A stretch of DNA of 64,000 nt. Source: Oceanobacter mangrovi. GTDB lineage: Bacteria; Pseudomonadota; Gammaproteobacteria; Pseudomonadales; Oceanobacteraceae. The notes beneath the pieces are model-generated. The model was not told the origin of the DNA. It saw only the letters and a program-made list of their open reading frames with translations, and did no database searches. The DNA lies in the NCBI RefSeq assembly GCF_019740315.1, contig NZ_JAHXZR010000001.1, forward strand, positions 372,001 through 436,000, read 5' to 3'. This document shows, piece by piece, positions 52,321-61,614 of the stretch. Each line of letters opens with the position of its first letter. Positions within the stretch are counted from its first letter, which is position 1. Made by a program: the position numbers and the translations under genes.

Positions 52321-53769
52321 TCAGCCGCGGCGCTGGCTCTCCAGCTGTGCCTGGTGTTCAGGCTCCAGCTGCCAGGCACTGGCATCAACGTTCATGTCAG
52401 CAAACTGCTTGGCATCAAAGACCGGATGAGCGATACCGGCCTTGAGCTGGCGATCGTAGTCTTTCATCAGGCGCAGACCACGTGGGAACAGCAGTGCCAA
52501 TGCCAGCAGGTTGGCCAGTGCCAGCAGGCCCATGGTGACATCGGCAAATGCGAACACGGTGCCGAGGTCCATAATCGCGCCCCAGCAACACAGACAGATC
52601 AAGGCGACCCGGAAGGAGTTCAGCAGGGTGGCGCTGCCCTCACGGAAATAGCTGAGGCTGTTTTCGCCAAGATAGTAGTTGTACAGAATGGTGCTGAAGC
52701 CAAACAACAGCAGCGCCACACTGACAAAGCTGCGACCCCATTCACCAACGTGATCCGCCAGCGCAATCTGGGTCAGTGCTACGCCGCCATGCTGGCCAGC
52801 AGTTGCCGGGTCGTACACGCCGCTGAGCAAAATCAGCAAGGCGGTGCAGGAACACAGAATGATGGTATCGATAAAGACCGAGAAAGATTGCACCACGCCC
52901 TGCGCCGCAGGATGCGGTACGTAGGCCACGGCTGCCACGTTAGGGGCACTGCCGAGGCCCGCTTCGTTGGAGAACAGCCCGCGTTTGACACCCATCAGAA
53001 TCGCTGCACCAATACCGCCGCCAATTGCAGGTTCCAGACCAAAGGCACTTTTGAAAATCAATGTCAGGACATCCGGAATGCGGTCAGCATGCATGCCCAG
53101 CACTACCAGCGTGATAGACAGATAACCCAACGCCATCACGGGCACCAGAATTTCAGAGACCCGGGCGATACGTTTGACGCCACCAAAAATAATCAGACCA
53201 ACGATCAGCGCCAGACCAATGCCGGTGTGGTAAACCGGAATGCCAAAGGCATCCTCAAATGAAGCTGCAACCGAGTAGGACTGCATGGCGGTGAAACCAA
53301 AACCAAAGGTTACCAGCAGCAGCACGGAATACAGACTCGCCAGCCAGGTCCAGTGTTTGCCCAGGCCGCGGCGGATGTAATAGGCCGGGCCACCACGATA
53401 GGTGCCATCGCTGTCGTTTTTCTTGTAAGCCTGTGCCAGCGTACATTCGAAGAAGCTGGTGGCCATGCCCATCAGGCCAACCACCCACATCCAGAAAATG
53501 GCTCCCGGACCACCCAGGGTCAGTGCCACGGCAACACCGGCAATATTGCCACCACCAACCCGACCAGCGACGGACAGCAATAGCGCCTGGAAAGAACTCA
53601 GGTGGCCGTGTTTGTCGCGTTGGGCTTCGCTGGCGCGCAAGATGCTGAACATGCGGCCGAAATAACGGAACTGCACCAGCCGTGAAGCCAGCGTGAACCA
53701 GAGTCCAAGGCCGATCAGCACGGCGATCAGTACCTTGCCCCACAGCAGGTCATTGAGAAAATCGAGCAT
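52321..53769 (-). CDS. Alanine or glycine:cation symporter (AGCS family)
   Basis: A 482-residue protein of about ten membrane helices. It starts at ATG 53769 (MLDFLNDLLWGKVLIAVLIG), with GGAGATG upstream. Family blocks are GRVGGGNIAGVAVALTLGGPGAIFWMW, YRGGPAYYIRRGLGKHW and RGLFSNEAGLGSAPNVAA. The protein imports alanine, glycine or a related amino acid with sodium. The next genes on the strand break down asparagine and aspartate, so the true substrate could be one of these. A divergent XRE regulator sits 224 bp upstream. Confidence 0.9.
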   Translation of the reverse strand: MLDFLNDLLWGKVLIAVLIGLGLWFTLASRLVQFRYFGRMFSILRASEAQRDKHGHLSSFQALLLSVAGRVGGGNIAGVAVALTLGGPGAIFWMWVVGLMGMATSFFECTLAQAYKKNDSDGTYRGGPAYYIRRGLGKHWTWLASLYSVLLLVTFGFGFTAMQSYSVAASFEDAFGIPVYHTGIGLALIVGLIIFGGVKRIARVSEILVPVMALGYLSITLVVLGMHADRIPDVLTLIFKSAFGLEPAIGGGIGAAILMGVKRGLFSNEAGLGSAPNVAAVAYVPHPAAQGVVQSFSVFIDTIILCSCTALLILLSGVYDPATAGQHGGVALTQIALADHVGEWGRSFVSVALLLFGFSTILYNYYLGENSLSYFREGSATLLNSFRVALICLCCWGAIMDLGTVFAFADVTMGLLALANLLALALLFPRGLRLMKDYDRQLKAGIAHPVFDAKQFADMNVDASAWQLEPEHQAQLESQRRG

Positions 53770-53993
53770 GGGTTCTTCATCTCCGGGTAGTGGAATTCTT
53801 GTTGTTGTCTGAAGATGGCCATTGCAGCAAAGCAGAGCAGGCGAAAACATTTGTCGAACTGATGCAGTTTGGTGCTAATCGATGTTTAGATAGCATCAAC
53901 CAGCGCCATTTTTGAAGAGTCGGCTCGGGATTGAACTGTTATAATTTTGAGCAGTTGTTGAATTTCTCTCCATCGCTGCTGTGGTTGTTCGCC

Positions 53994-54839
53994 ATGACTG
54001 ACGCCTCGTCTTCGCTTCATTCCCAGGATTTCGCAGCCAACCTGCGGCTGCTGACCAGTTATTACCGTTCCATCGCGGAAGTCTGCCGGCAGCTGCAACT
54101 GAACCGGCCGCAGTTCAATCGTTACCTGGCCGGTAGCAGTCGGCCGTCGGCCAACACCATGCGGCGGCTGTGTGATTTTTTTGGCGTTGAAGAACACGAA
54201 ATCCTGATGCCCGCCGAGCAATTCCGGCGTCTGATTCAGGTTCGACCGCGCAAGCAGGCGGTGGCAGAAGCGGTCGAACCGGCACTCGAGCTGGCACATC
54301 TGCAGCAGCTGCGAGCGCAGAACTCTGATGGCATGGATCGTTATCTGGGGTATTACTTCGAGTACTACCTGTCGATGGCCTGTCCCGGCAAGATTCTGCG
54401 CACGCTGGTGCATATCCAGCGGCAAGGGGACGGCGTCTATTACCAGCGCAGCGAACGGCTGCGCGAGTCGCCTGGAGGTCAGGTTTTTCATGGTCGCTAT
54501 TTTGGCTTGGTGAACTTCCTCAGCGACCGTATCTTTATGTCCGACTATGAATCCAAAACCGGTAACGAAATGACCGAAACCATTCTGTTTCCGTCATTCC
54601 GCAACCGCGTATCGCGGCTGTCTGGATTGCGTATTGGGGTGTCGGGCAGTGGCGAGCGGATGCCCTGCTGTGCGCGGGTGGTGTACGAGTTTCTTGGCAC
54701 CGACATCAACACCCGTCAGGCGCTGAGGTTGTGTGGCCTGTATGACGCCGACAGCGAAGAGATCGAACTGTCGCTGCGGGCGGCTGTGGTGAATCACATG
54801 GCTGACAGTGACTGGCACTTTCGCGCGATTCACCTGTAA
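53994..54839 (+). CDS. XRE family transcriptional regulator
   Basis: A 281-residue protein starting at ATG 53994 (MTDASSSLHSQDFAANLRLL). The N-terminal helix-turn-helix is SIAEVCRQLQLNRPQFNRYLAGSSRPS followed by TMRRLCDFFGVEE. The remaining 200 residues form a ligand-binding region without a recognised domain (FEYYLSMACPGKILRTLVHI). Its start faces the agcS gene, so control of the amino-acid operon is likely by position only. No strong ribosome-binding site precedes the ATG. Confidence 0.85.
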   Translation: MTDASSSLHSQDFAANLRLLTSYYRSIAEVCRQLQLNRPQFNRYLAGSSRPSANTMRRLCDFFGVEEHEILMPAEQFRRLIQVRPRKQAVAEAVEPALELAHLQQLRAQNSDGMDRYLGYYFEYYLSMACPGKILRTLVHIQRQGDGVYYQRSERLRESPGGQVFHGRYFGLVNFLSDRIFMSDYESKTGNEMTETILFPSFRNRVSRLSGLRIGVSGSGERMPCCARVVYEFLGTDINTRQALRLCGLYDADSEEIELSLRAAVVNHMADSDWHFRAIHL

Positions 54840-54845
54840 CCACAA

Positions 54846-55283
54846 TCAGCTGCCAGCAGCAGCTTCAGCCTGTTGCTGGGCCGCGGTGATTCGCGGCAAA
54901 CTGGTTTCGATCCAGTCGGCCAGCGCTGCCACCAGGCGGGCGACTTCCTCACCCATGTCCGTCAGGCTGTATTCCACATGCGGCGGTACCACCGGATAGG
55001 CGATCCGGCTGACGAAACCATCGTGCTCCAGTGCCTGCAGCGTCTGGGCCAGCATTTTTTCGCTGACGCCATCAATGCGCTTGCGCAATTCACTGAATCT
55101 GTGTGTTCCATCGCGCAATGAAATCAGCACCAGTACCCCCCAGCGACTGCTGACGTTTTTCAGCACCTGCCGTGATGGGCAGGGGCCTGCAAACAGATTT
55201 CCCTGTCGTAGCAAGTCGGTGAGGCTGCCGGTATTGGCTGTTGTGGTCGCCGCAATTTGAGTATTGGTTGTTTGATTCACCAT
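54846..55283 (-). CDS. HxlR family regulator (YtfH/QorR-like)
   Basis: A 145-residue winged-helix regulator. The HxlR pattern is VLKNVSSRWGVLVLISLRDGTHRFSELRKRIDGVSEKMLAQTLQALEHDGFVSR and YSLTDMGEEV. Cys35, in GPCPSRQVL just before the DNA-binding helices, is at the position used for redox sensing in QorR-type members. It is divergent from a qorB-like gene, the same pairing as ytfH-ytfG in Escherichia coli. The 97-bp gap holds a palindrome that is the likely operator. Confidence 0.9.
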   Translation of the reverse strand: MVNQTTNTQIAATTTANTGSLTDLLRQGNLFAGPCPSRQVLKNVSSRWGVLVLISLRDGTHRFSELRKRIDGVSEKMLAQTLQALEHDGFVSRIAYPVVPPHVEYSLTDMGEEVARLVAALADWIETSLPRITAAQQQAEAAAGS

Positions 55284-55295
55284 ACTAACCTTTTT

Positions 55296-55307
55296 GTATG
55301 TACTTAC
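55296..55307. promoter_or_regulatory. Putative HxlR operator between ytfH-like and qorB-like genes
   Basis: GTATGTACTTAC is a palindrome except at its two T/T mismatch positions. It lies within a larger symmetrical CTAAC...GTTAG segment (55285-55316), midway between the divergent start codons. Confidence 0.5.
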
Positions 55308-55380
55308 TAAAAGTTAGCATTGGTATTAGCCTGCTGTCATCTGCTTTAAATACCCCCACAGGAAAAACAGGAGAGATCCC

Positions 55381-56232
55381 ATGATCGCTGTCACAGGTGC
55401 TTCCGGCCAACTGGGCCGACTGGTCATTACCGAACTGCTGAAAACCATCGCTGCTGGCGACATTGTTGCGCTGGTGCGTGACCCACAGAAAGTGGCCGAT
55501 CTGACGGAACTGGGCGTGCAGGTTCGTCAGGCTGACTATAACCAGCCTGACAGTCTGGCAGCGGCCTTCGCCGGTGTCGACAAGGTACTGCTGATTTCAT
55601 CCAGCGAAGTGGGTCAGCGACTGCCCCAACACCGCAACGTGATTGAAGCTCTGAAAGGCACAGCGATCAGCCTGCTGGCCTACACCAGCATTCTGAAAGC
55701 GGATACTTCACCGCTGCCGCTGGCGCTGGAACATCAGCAAACCGAAAAACTGCTGGCGGAATCCGGTTTGCCATACGCCTTGTTGCGCAATGGCTGGTAT
55801 ACCGAAAACTACACAGCGGGAGTTCCGGCAGCACTGCAACTTCAGGCTGTCTATGGTTGCGCCGGTGACGGCAAAATTGCTTCCGCTGCGCGGGCTGATT
55901 ACGCCGCTGCCGCCGCTGCGGTACTGACCAGTACCGAAGCTCAGGCTGGCAAGGTATATGAACTGGCGGGTGACGAAGCCTATACCCTGACGGAATTGGC
56001 AGCGGCAATCAGCAGCCAGAGCGGCCAGCAAATTCCTTACGTGAATGTTCCTGAAGCGGATTATCAGCAGGCGTTGGTGCAGGCTGGTTTGCCTGAGCCG
56101 ATTGCTGACTTGCTGGCAGAGTCTGATACCGGTGCTTCCAAAGGTGGCCTGTTCGATGACAGCCACACGCTCAGTCAGCTGATTGGACGCCCAACCACAG
56201 CCCTGGCTGAGCTGGTGAAACAGGCGTTATAA
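55381..56232 (+). CDS. qorB: NmrA-like NAD(P)H:quinone oxidoreductase (QorB/YtfG-like)
   Basis: A 283-residue atypical short-chain dehydrogenase. The dinucleotide motif is MIAVTGASGQLGRLV, with a Arg after the second strand (VRDPQKV) favouring NADPH. LLAYTSILKADTSPLPLALEHQQTEKLL and GLPYALLRNGWYTENY match QorB. It reduces quinones and protects against their toxicity. The start at ATG 55381 is preceded by CAGGAGAG. Expression is probably controlled by the divergent HxlR regulator. Confidence 0.9.
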   Translation: MIAVTGASGQLGRLVITELLKTIAAGDIVALVRDPQKVADLTELGVQVRQADYNQPDSLAAAFAGVDKVLLISSSEVGQRLPQHRNVIEALKGTAISLLAYTSILKADTSPLPLALEHQQTEKLLAESGLPYALLRNGWYTENYTAGVPAALQLQAVYGCAGDGKIASAARADYAAAAAAVLTSTEAQAGKVYELAGDEAYTLTELAAAISSQSGQQIPYVNVPEADYQQALVQAGLPEPIADLLAESDTGASKGGLFDDSHTLSQLIGRPTTALAELVKQAL

Positions 56233-56326
56233 GCTCAGGCTGGGTGAGGGCCGATTCTAAAGCGGCTTGTCCCTGATGGGTATGGCCCACCCTACGGAGC
56301 TGCAGCGCGAACGTCTTCTTCGTAGG

Positions 56327-56344
56327 GTCCCGGCATGCCGGGAC
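56327..56344. repeat. Perfect 18-bp palindrome in intergenic region
   Basis: GTCCCGGCATGCCGGGAC is its own reverse complement. It follows a second inverted pair (CCCTACG at 56290 and CGTAGGG at 56321), giving a REP-like structure downstream of the convergent qorB-like and protease genes. It may serve as terminator or as a dispersed repeat. Confidence 0.6.
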
Positions 56345-56350
56345 TGGCGG

Positions 56351-59119
56351 TTATTGCAGCGAGCGCGTCGGTGTTGTATCGCTTGCTGCCGACTCAGGTG
56401 CTGTGCGGGTCAGTGTATCCGGCAGACTGCTGTCGCTCTCATCTGAACTGCTGTTTAACGAGCTGCTGGAGCTGTCAGTGCTGCTCATCAGGCTGACGGT
56501 GAAGTCCACGTCGCTGACATCGGCGCTGCTGATGGTAACGGCTTCCGGATTGTTCAGGCTCGGCCAGGCGCCGCAGGTTTCGCCATCGGTACAGAGGCGA
56601 AAGTCGACATCGATGTCTGATCCTGCGTAGATTTCATAACTGCCGGGCTCCAGTTCAAGGCTGTATTCGCCATCACTGTTGGTGCTGGTTTCATCGACCA
56701 GGCTGCCGCTGCTGCTGTACACCAGCACGTACTGGGTGGTCAGCTGGCCAATGGTATTGAGTTCACCAACAATCATGGTCACCGTCATGGTGGTGGTATT
56801 ACCGTTGTCGTCCGTCGCAGTGATGGTGTCGCGGTAGTAGCCGTCATTCAGATCCGTGCGATCAACGCTGACGGTGTAGCTGCCAAAGCCATCGCTGTCG
56901 ACATCGCTGGCCGTCACGCTGAGCCAGCTATCAGTGCCACTGACACTGCTGATTACCGGATTGCCGCCGCCTTCGTTGCTGAGAGTAAAGTCGGCTGAGT
57001 CACTGCTGCCCAGCGCCAGAATATCCACGTCCGTGGTCAGAATCACCGGCAGGGTGACTTCGCCGTCGTTGGCCAGACTGAGGGCAGCATTGACGGCCTT
57101 GAGCGCATTGATACGACCATAGCCGTAATAGTTATCCCGGCCGCTGCTACCCAGATCATCACTGATATCGCCGTTTGCAATCAGTGCATCGACCTGGGTT
57201 GGGGTTAATTCCGGATAAACCGCTTTCATCAGAGCCAGAACACCGGAAACATGCGGAGCCGCCATTGAGGTGCCCTGATAATAGGCATAGGAGCTGACCC
57301 GGCTGCCACTGCTGTCATTGGCGACGGTGCTGAGAATGCCATCCGGATAGCCATCGTTCTGGACGTCTTCAAGGCTGGCGCCGCCGGGGGCTACCAGATC
57401 CTGTTTGGAGCCATAGTTGGAATATGAGGTCAGCTCATCTTCTGCATTGGTGGCGCCAACGGCGATCACATGGTCGTAACCGGCTGGATACAGCGTGGTG
57501 GAATTACCGGAGTTACCCGACGCGGCAACAATTATGACGCCAGCGGCATTGATGTCATCAATGGCGTTCTGGAAGATGGTGGAGGCGCTGTCGCCGCCAA
57601 GGCTGAGGTTGATGATCGCAGCAGCCTGGTCTGGTAACAGACCACTGTCGTTGTCGAGACCGGCGGCGTAATACATGCCCTGGATAATGTCCCAAACCGT
57701 ACCGCCATCAATACCCAACACCCGTACAGGCATGATTTTGGCGTTCCAGCTGATACCGGCAACCCCTTTGCTGTTGTTGCTGGCGGCGGCAATGATGCCG
57801 GCCACATGGGTACCGTGCCAGGAACTCAATCCGGCAGTGGTGTTGTCACCCGGGTCATCCGGGTCGTTGTCGATACCGTCGCCATCATTGGAATTGCTGC
57901 TGTCGGAAATAAAGTCGTAGCCATCACTGGTGAGCTGGTCTGCGAGGTCGGAGTGGCTCAGAAATACGCCGGTATCGACGACGGCTACCACCACATCGTT
58001 GCCGTCGCTGCGGGCCCCTGTGGTGATGTCCCAGGCAGCGGGCAGATCAATCATGCGCAGACCCCACTGCTCGTCATAACGGCTGTCGTCAGGAGTAGTG
58101 GTCGACTTGCGGTAGATGTAGTTAGGCTCGGCGAATTCCACTCCGTCTTCGGCAGCTGCCTGTTTGATTGCCAGCAGGGTCTGGAATTTTTCTTCGTAGT
58201 TACCTGCTGAGACGTCGACCCCATGCAGTACTGTGGTGGTCAGCTTGCTGCTATTGTCGGGAAGATCAAAACGGATACGGTTGTGGCCATCCCGGTCGGC
58301 CTGGCTGGCGCGGATATCACTGATGCCAAGTGCCTGAAGACTCGACCTGGCAGCGGAACGAGCACTTTGGGCACTGCTGTCGGTGGTTTTCAGCAGCATC
58401 TCTCCAGTGGCAAAATCGCTGCTTTGGCTGCTGCTCCGATTGCTGGTCAGGGTATCGCCAGCGGCCGCCAGTGACATCACATATTTGCTACTGCCACTGT
58501 TGGCGTAGACGCGAATATAGTATTGGCCGTCCTCAGGCACTGTGATGCTTTCAAATTCGCCACTGCCATTGGAATAGCCCTGGATATCGCCGCTGGCATC
58601 AATCAGTTGCAGGTCGATGTCGCCCTGATAGCCACCGTAACTGCGCTGGTAATTGACCACTTGCAAACTGATCACCTGGCCGCCCTGCAGCCAGGCATAA
58701 TAATAGTCGTTCCTGTCGGCGCTATCGGCAAAGCGTTCCAGACTCGGTACGCCAGAGACAATTCCACGGGTCGGGGTAGCATTGACGAAGCCCTGAATGG
58801 TTACCAGATTGGCAACTTCCTGAGCATCGGCGATTGAATCATTAGTGCTGTATTCTGCTTCGATATCGTTGGTGTCGCTGTCGACCACAATGCCGTTGGC
58901 GGCGCTGATGGTGCCGCTGAGAATGTAGCTGCTGGAGCTGGAATCCGAGCCAGAGTTGTCATCAGTGCTATCGTCGCTGCTGGTATCGTCGTCACTGCTG
59001 CCCGTATTGCTGCTGCCGGAGTCACTGTCGACACTGATACAGCCATGCAGGCTGAACATCAGCAAGATGGGTATCAAGAGCTGGCCTGGATGTCGTAAAA
59101 ACCGGTAAGACATGCTCAT
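56351..59119 (-). CDS. Subtilisin-like (S8) serine protease lipoprotein
   Basis: A 922-residue protein with lipobox LHGC (Cys27), so it should be anchored to a membrane. A Ser/Asp-rich linker (about residues 30-65) precedes a pre-peptidase beta domain (EDGQYYIRVYANSGSSKYVMSL) and a propeptide-like region. The catalytic triad is Asp in VAVVDTGVFLSHSDL (about 381), His in SWHGTHVAGIIAAASN (about 437) and Ser in GTSMAAPHVSGVLAL (about 617). C-terminal beta domains with SGTDSWLSVTASDVDSDGFG follow, then a Ser/Thr-rich tail. Substrates are unknown. The mature form could act at the cell surface or be released. Confidence 0.93.
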   Translation of the reverse strand: MSMSYRFLRHPGQLLIPILLMFSLHGCISVDSDSGSSNTGSSDDDTSSDDSTDDNSGSDSSSSSYILSGTISAANGIVVDSDTNDIEAEYSTNDSIADAQEVANLVTIQGFVNATPTRGIVSGVPSLERFADSADRNDYYYAWLQGGQVISLQVVNYQRSYGGYQGDIDLQLIDASGDIQGYSNGSGEFESITVPEDGQYYIRVYANSGSSKYVMSLAAAGDTLTSNRSSSQSSDFATGEMLLKTTDSSAQSARSAARSSLQALGISDIRASQADRDGHNRIRFDLPDNSSKLTTTVLHGVDVSAGNYEEKFQTLLAIKQAAAEDGVEFAEPNYIYRKSTTTPDDSRYDEQWGLRMIDLPAAWDITTGARSDGNDVVVAVVDTGVFLSHSDLADQLTSDGYDFISDSSNSNDGDGIDNDPDDPGDNTTAGLSSWHGTHVAGIIAAASNNSKGVAGISWNAKIMPVRVLGIDGGTVWDIIQGMYYAAGLDNDSGLLPDQAAAIINLSLGGDSASTIFQNAIDDINAAGVIIVAASGNSGNSTTLYPAGYDHVIAVGATNAEDELTSYSNYGSKQDLVAPGGASLEDVQNDGYPDGILSTVANDSSGSRVSSYAYYQGTSMAAPHVSGVLALMKAVYPELTPTQVDALIANGDISDDLGSSGRDNYYGYGRINALKAVNAALSLANDGEVTLPVILTTDVDILALGSSDSADFTLSNEGGGNPVISSVSGTDSWLSVTASDVDSDGFGSYTVSVDRTDLNDGYYRDTITATDDNGNTTTMTVTMIVGELNTIGQLTTQYVLVYSSSGSLVDETSTNSDGEYSLELEPGSYEIYAGSDIDVDFRLCTDGETCGAWPSLNNPEAVTISSADVSDVDFTVSLMSSTDSSSSSLNSSSDESDSSLPDTLTRTAPESAASDTTPTRSLQ

Positions 59120-59279
59120 TTCCTGTTGGCAGCAGAAGGTTCAGGTCGATTCCTGACAGTTTGCCGCAAAATCGTGTTGATTTATTGATTCTAGGCGAAG
59201 CAACGTGAAATCCCGGCTACTTTCCTGTTGAGGGTATGTTTAGAATTGCTGTGAATTTGTCAGTAAGCAAGGATCGCTT

Positions 59280-60821
59280 ATGTCGTTCGCCAGTGTCACC
59301 ACACGGGCACTACTGGGGGTTGAATCCCCGGAAGTGCGGGTCGAGGTTCATCTCTCCGGCGGTTTGCCCTCGCTCAGTCTGGTTGGTATGCCGGAAACCG
59401 CCGTGCGTGAAAGCAAGGATCGGGTGCGTAGCGCCATCCTGACCAGTCAGTTCGATTTTCCCGCCAAACGCATCACCATTAATCTCGCCCCGGCCGATTT
59501 GCCGAAAGACGGCGGTCGTTTTGATCTTGCCATTGCGCTGGGCATTCTGGCGGCGTCCGGCCAGTTACCCGCGGATGCCCTGCAAGGCCACGAATGGCTC
59601 GGTGAACTGGGTTTGAATGGTGAATTGCGACCAGTCTCCGGCGCGCTGCCGAGTGCTGTACGCTGTGGTCAGCAAGCGCGCAGGCTGGTGTTGCCGCAGC
59701 AGAATGGTCAGGAAGTGGCGCTGTCAGATCAATGTGATGTCCGCACCGCCACCACGCTGGCGGAAATCGTTGAATATCTGAAAGGCAATCAGCAACTGGC
59801 GACCGTCTTGCCCGATGCGGTGGATGAAGGCCGCGAGCGGACGCTGGCCGATTTACTCGATGTCAAAGGCCAACCGCAGGCACGGCGAGCGCTGGAGGTT
59901 GCTGCTGCCGGTGGTCATAACCTGTTGTTTATTGGCCCGCCAGGGACCGGCAAAACCATGCTGGCCAGTCGTTTGCCGGGTATCTTGCCGCCGATGTCGG
60001 AAGCGGAAGCGCTGGAGTCGGCGGCCGTCTATTCCATCGCTGCCAGCAACTCCGATTGGCTGCAGCACTGGAAGCAGCGGCCGTTTCGGGCACCGCATCA
60101 TACGGCTTCGGGAGTGGCGCTGGTTGGTGGTGGCAGCAATCCGCGGCCGGGGGAAATTTCGCTGGCCCATGGCGGTGTGCTGTTTCTCGATGAGTTACCG
60201 GAATACAGCCGCAAGGTGCTGGATGTGTTGCGCGAGCCACTCGAAAGCGGCCGTATTGTTATCAGCCGGGCCCAGCGCAGTGTGACTTTCCCTGCACGCT
60301 TCCAGCTGGTGGCTGCAATGAATCCATGTCCGTGCGGTTATTTTGGAGATCCCTCCGGCCGTTGCCGTTGTAACGAAGAGCAGATTCGGCGTTATCAGGG
60401 CCAGACATCCGGTCCCTTGCTGGATCGCATCGACCTCCACGTCGAAGTCCCGGCGATGCCAACCGCGCTGCTGCAACAGGCACCGCCCGGTGAGTCCAGC
60501 CAGGTGGTGCAGCAACGGGTGTTGGCTGCCCGCCAGCGTCAGTTGCAGCGCCAAGGCTGTAGTAACAACGAACTGGCTGGCCAGCAGCGCGATCAGGTTT
60601 GTGCCTTGCAAGCCGATGATGAGGCCTGGTTATTGGCGGCGGCGGAAAAACTCAATCTCAGCGCTCGCGGCTTTCACCGGGTACTCAAGCTGGCTCGTAC
60701 CATTGCCGATCTGGCTGGCAGCGAACATATCCACAAACCACATCTGCTGGAAGCCATTGGTTATCGCAGTCTCGACCGGCTGGGCGCTGCGGCGACACCT
60801 GCTGCAGCTGCCAGACGTTGA
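59280..60821 (+). CDS. comM: YifB family Mg chelatase-like AAA ATPase (ComM)
   Basis: A 513-residue protein starting at ATG 59280. The N-terminal Lon-like/ChlI domain has MSFASVTTRALLGVESPEVRVEVHLSGGLPSLSLVGMPE. The AAA core has Walker A FIGPPGTGKTMLASRLPGILPP and Walker B GVLFLDELPEY. A zinc-type cysteine cluster follows (NPCPCGYFGDPSGRCRC). The C-terminal helical domain has LNLSARGFHRVLKLARTIADL. ComM is a helicase promoting branch migration during natural transformation. Confidence 0.93.
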   Translation: MSFASVTTRALLGVESPEVRVEVHLSGGLPSLSLVGMPETAVRESKDRVRSAILTSQFDFPAKRITINLAPADLPKDGGRFDLAIALGILAASGQLPADALQGHEWLGELGLNGELRPVSGALPSAVRCGQQARRLVLPQQNGQEVALSDQCDVRTATTLAEIVEYLKGNQQLATVLPDAVDEGRERTLADLLDVKGQPQARRALEVAAAGGHNLLFIGPPGTGKTMLASRLPGILPPMSEAEALESAAVYSIAASNSDWLQHWKQRPFRAPHHTASGVALVGGGSNPRPGEISLAHGGVLFLDELPEYSRKVLDVLREPLESGRIVISRAQRSVTFPARFQLVAAMNPCPCGYFGDPSGRCRCNEEQIRRYQGQTSGPLLDRIDLHVEVPAMPTALLQQAPPGESSQVVQQRVLAARQRQLQRQGCSNNELAGQQRDQVCALQADDEAWLLAAAEKLNLSARGFHRVLKLARTIADLAGSEHIHKPHLLEAIGYRSLDRLGAAATPAAAARR

Positions 60822-60916
60822 ATATCGACGACCTTGCATGGCAGGAGTAAGATCGCGCTGATCCGAAACGGCGATCATTTGATCAATTCGAGCGGCGACA
60901 CGCTCAGGGGGCCTGT

Positions 60917-61567
60917 GTGTTTTACGGTATTACCGATCTGACAGCATTTGTGATTGGCACCATTCTGATTGTGCTCTTGCCTGGCCCCAACTCCATGTAT
61001 GTGATGTCGGTGTCGGCGCGTCAGGGCATTGCGGCAGGCTATAAAGGCGCCTGCGGCGTGTTTGTTGGCGACACCATTCTGATGATTCTGTCGGCATCGG
61101 GGGTGGCGTCACTGGTGCAGGCGTATCCGCCGTTGTTTATGGCGCTGAAATACGCCGGTGCGCTGTATCTGTTATGGCTGGGATTCAATTTGTTGAAAGC
61201 CGGTTTTAGTGGCTGGCGTCAGCGGGCCGAAGAACAGTTGCCACAAACCGAAGTGCAGCAGGCTTCCAGCCCGTTCCGGGTGGCGCTGACCATCAGTTTG
61301 CTGAACCCCAAGGCGATTCTGTTTTTTGTTTCCTTCTTTATTCAGTTTGTATCGCCGGATTATGCCTGGCCAGGATTGTCGTTCCTGATTCTCGGAGCGA
61401 TTGTGCAGGTCTGCAGCTTTCTGTATCTGTCGGCGCTGATTCTCAGTGGTTCCTGGCTGGCCGAAGCCTTCCGTAAACGGCGGCGGCTGGCCGCAGTGTC
61501 GACCAGTGGCATTGGCAGCCTGTTTATCGGCTTCGCCGTCAAGCTGGCCGGTGCTGGGCTCGGCTGA
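60917..61567 (+). CDS. leuE: LysE/RhtB family exporter, LeuE-like
   Basis: A 216-residue membrane protein starting with GTG 60917 after AGGGGG. It has six hydrophobic segments and the family motif LIVLLPGPNSMYVMSVSARQGIAAGYKGACGVFVGDTILM. A second conserved part is ISLLNPKAILFFVSFFIQFVSP. The N-terminal sequence resembles the leucine exporter LeuE more than lysine exporters. The substrate remains uncertain. Confidence 0.87.
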   Translation: MFYGITDLTAFVIGTILIVLLPGPNSMYVMSVSARQGIAAGYKGACGVFVGDTILMILSASGVASLVQAYPPLFMALKYAGALYLLWLGFNLLKAGFSGWRQRAEEQLPQTEVQQASSPFRVALTISLLNPKAILFFVSFFIQFVSPDYAWPGLSFLILGAIVQVCSFLYLSALILSGSWLAEAFRKRRRLAAVSTSGIGSLFIGFAVKLAGAGLG

Positions 61568-61614
61568 GCCAGAATCGTCCACAGGTCGTATGGTGCTGAT
61601 TCAATGGCCCGCCC

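Noticed and set aside
52354-53262. 302-residue open frame opposite the AGCS symporter gene
   Set aside because: A Gln/His-rich shadow of a membrane protein gene with no ribosome-binding site or motif.
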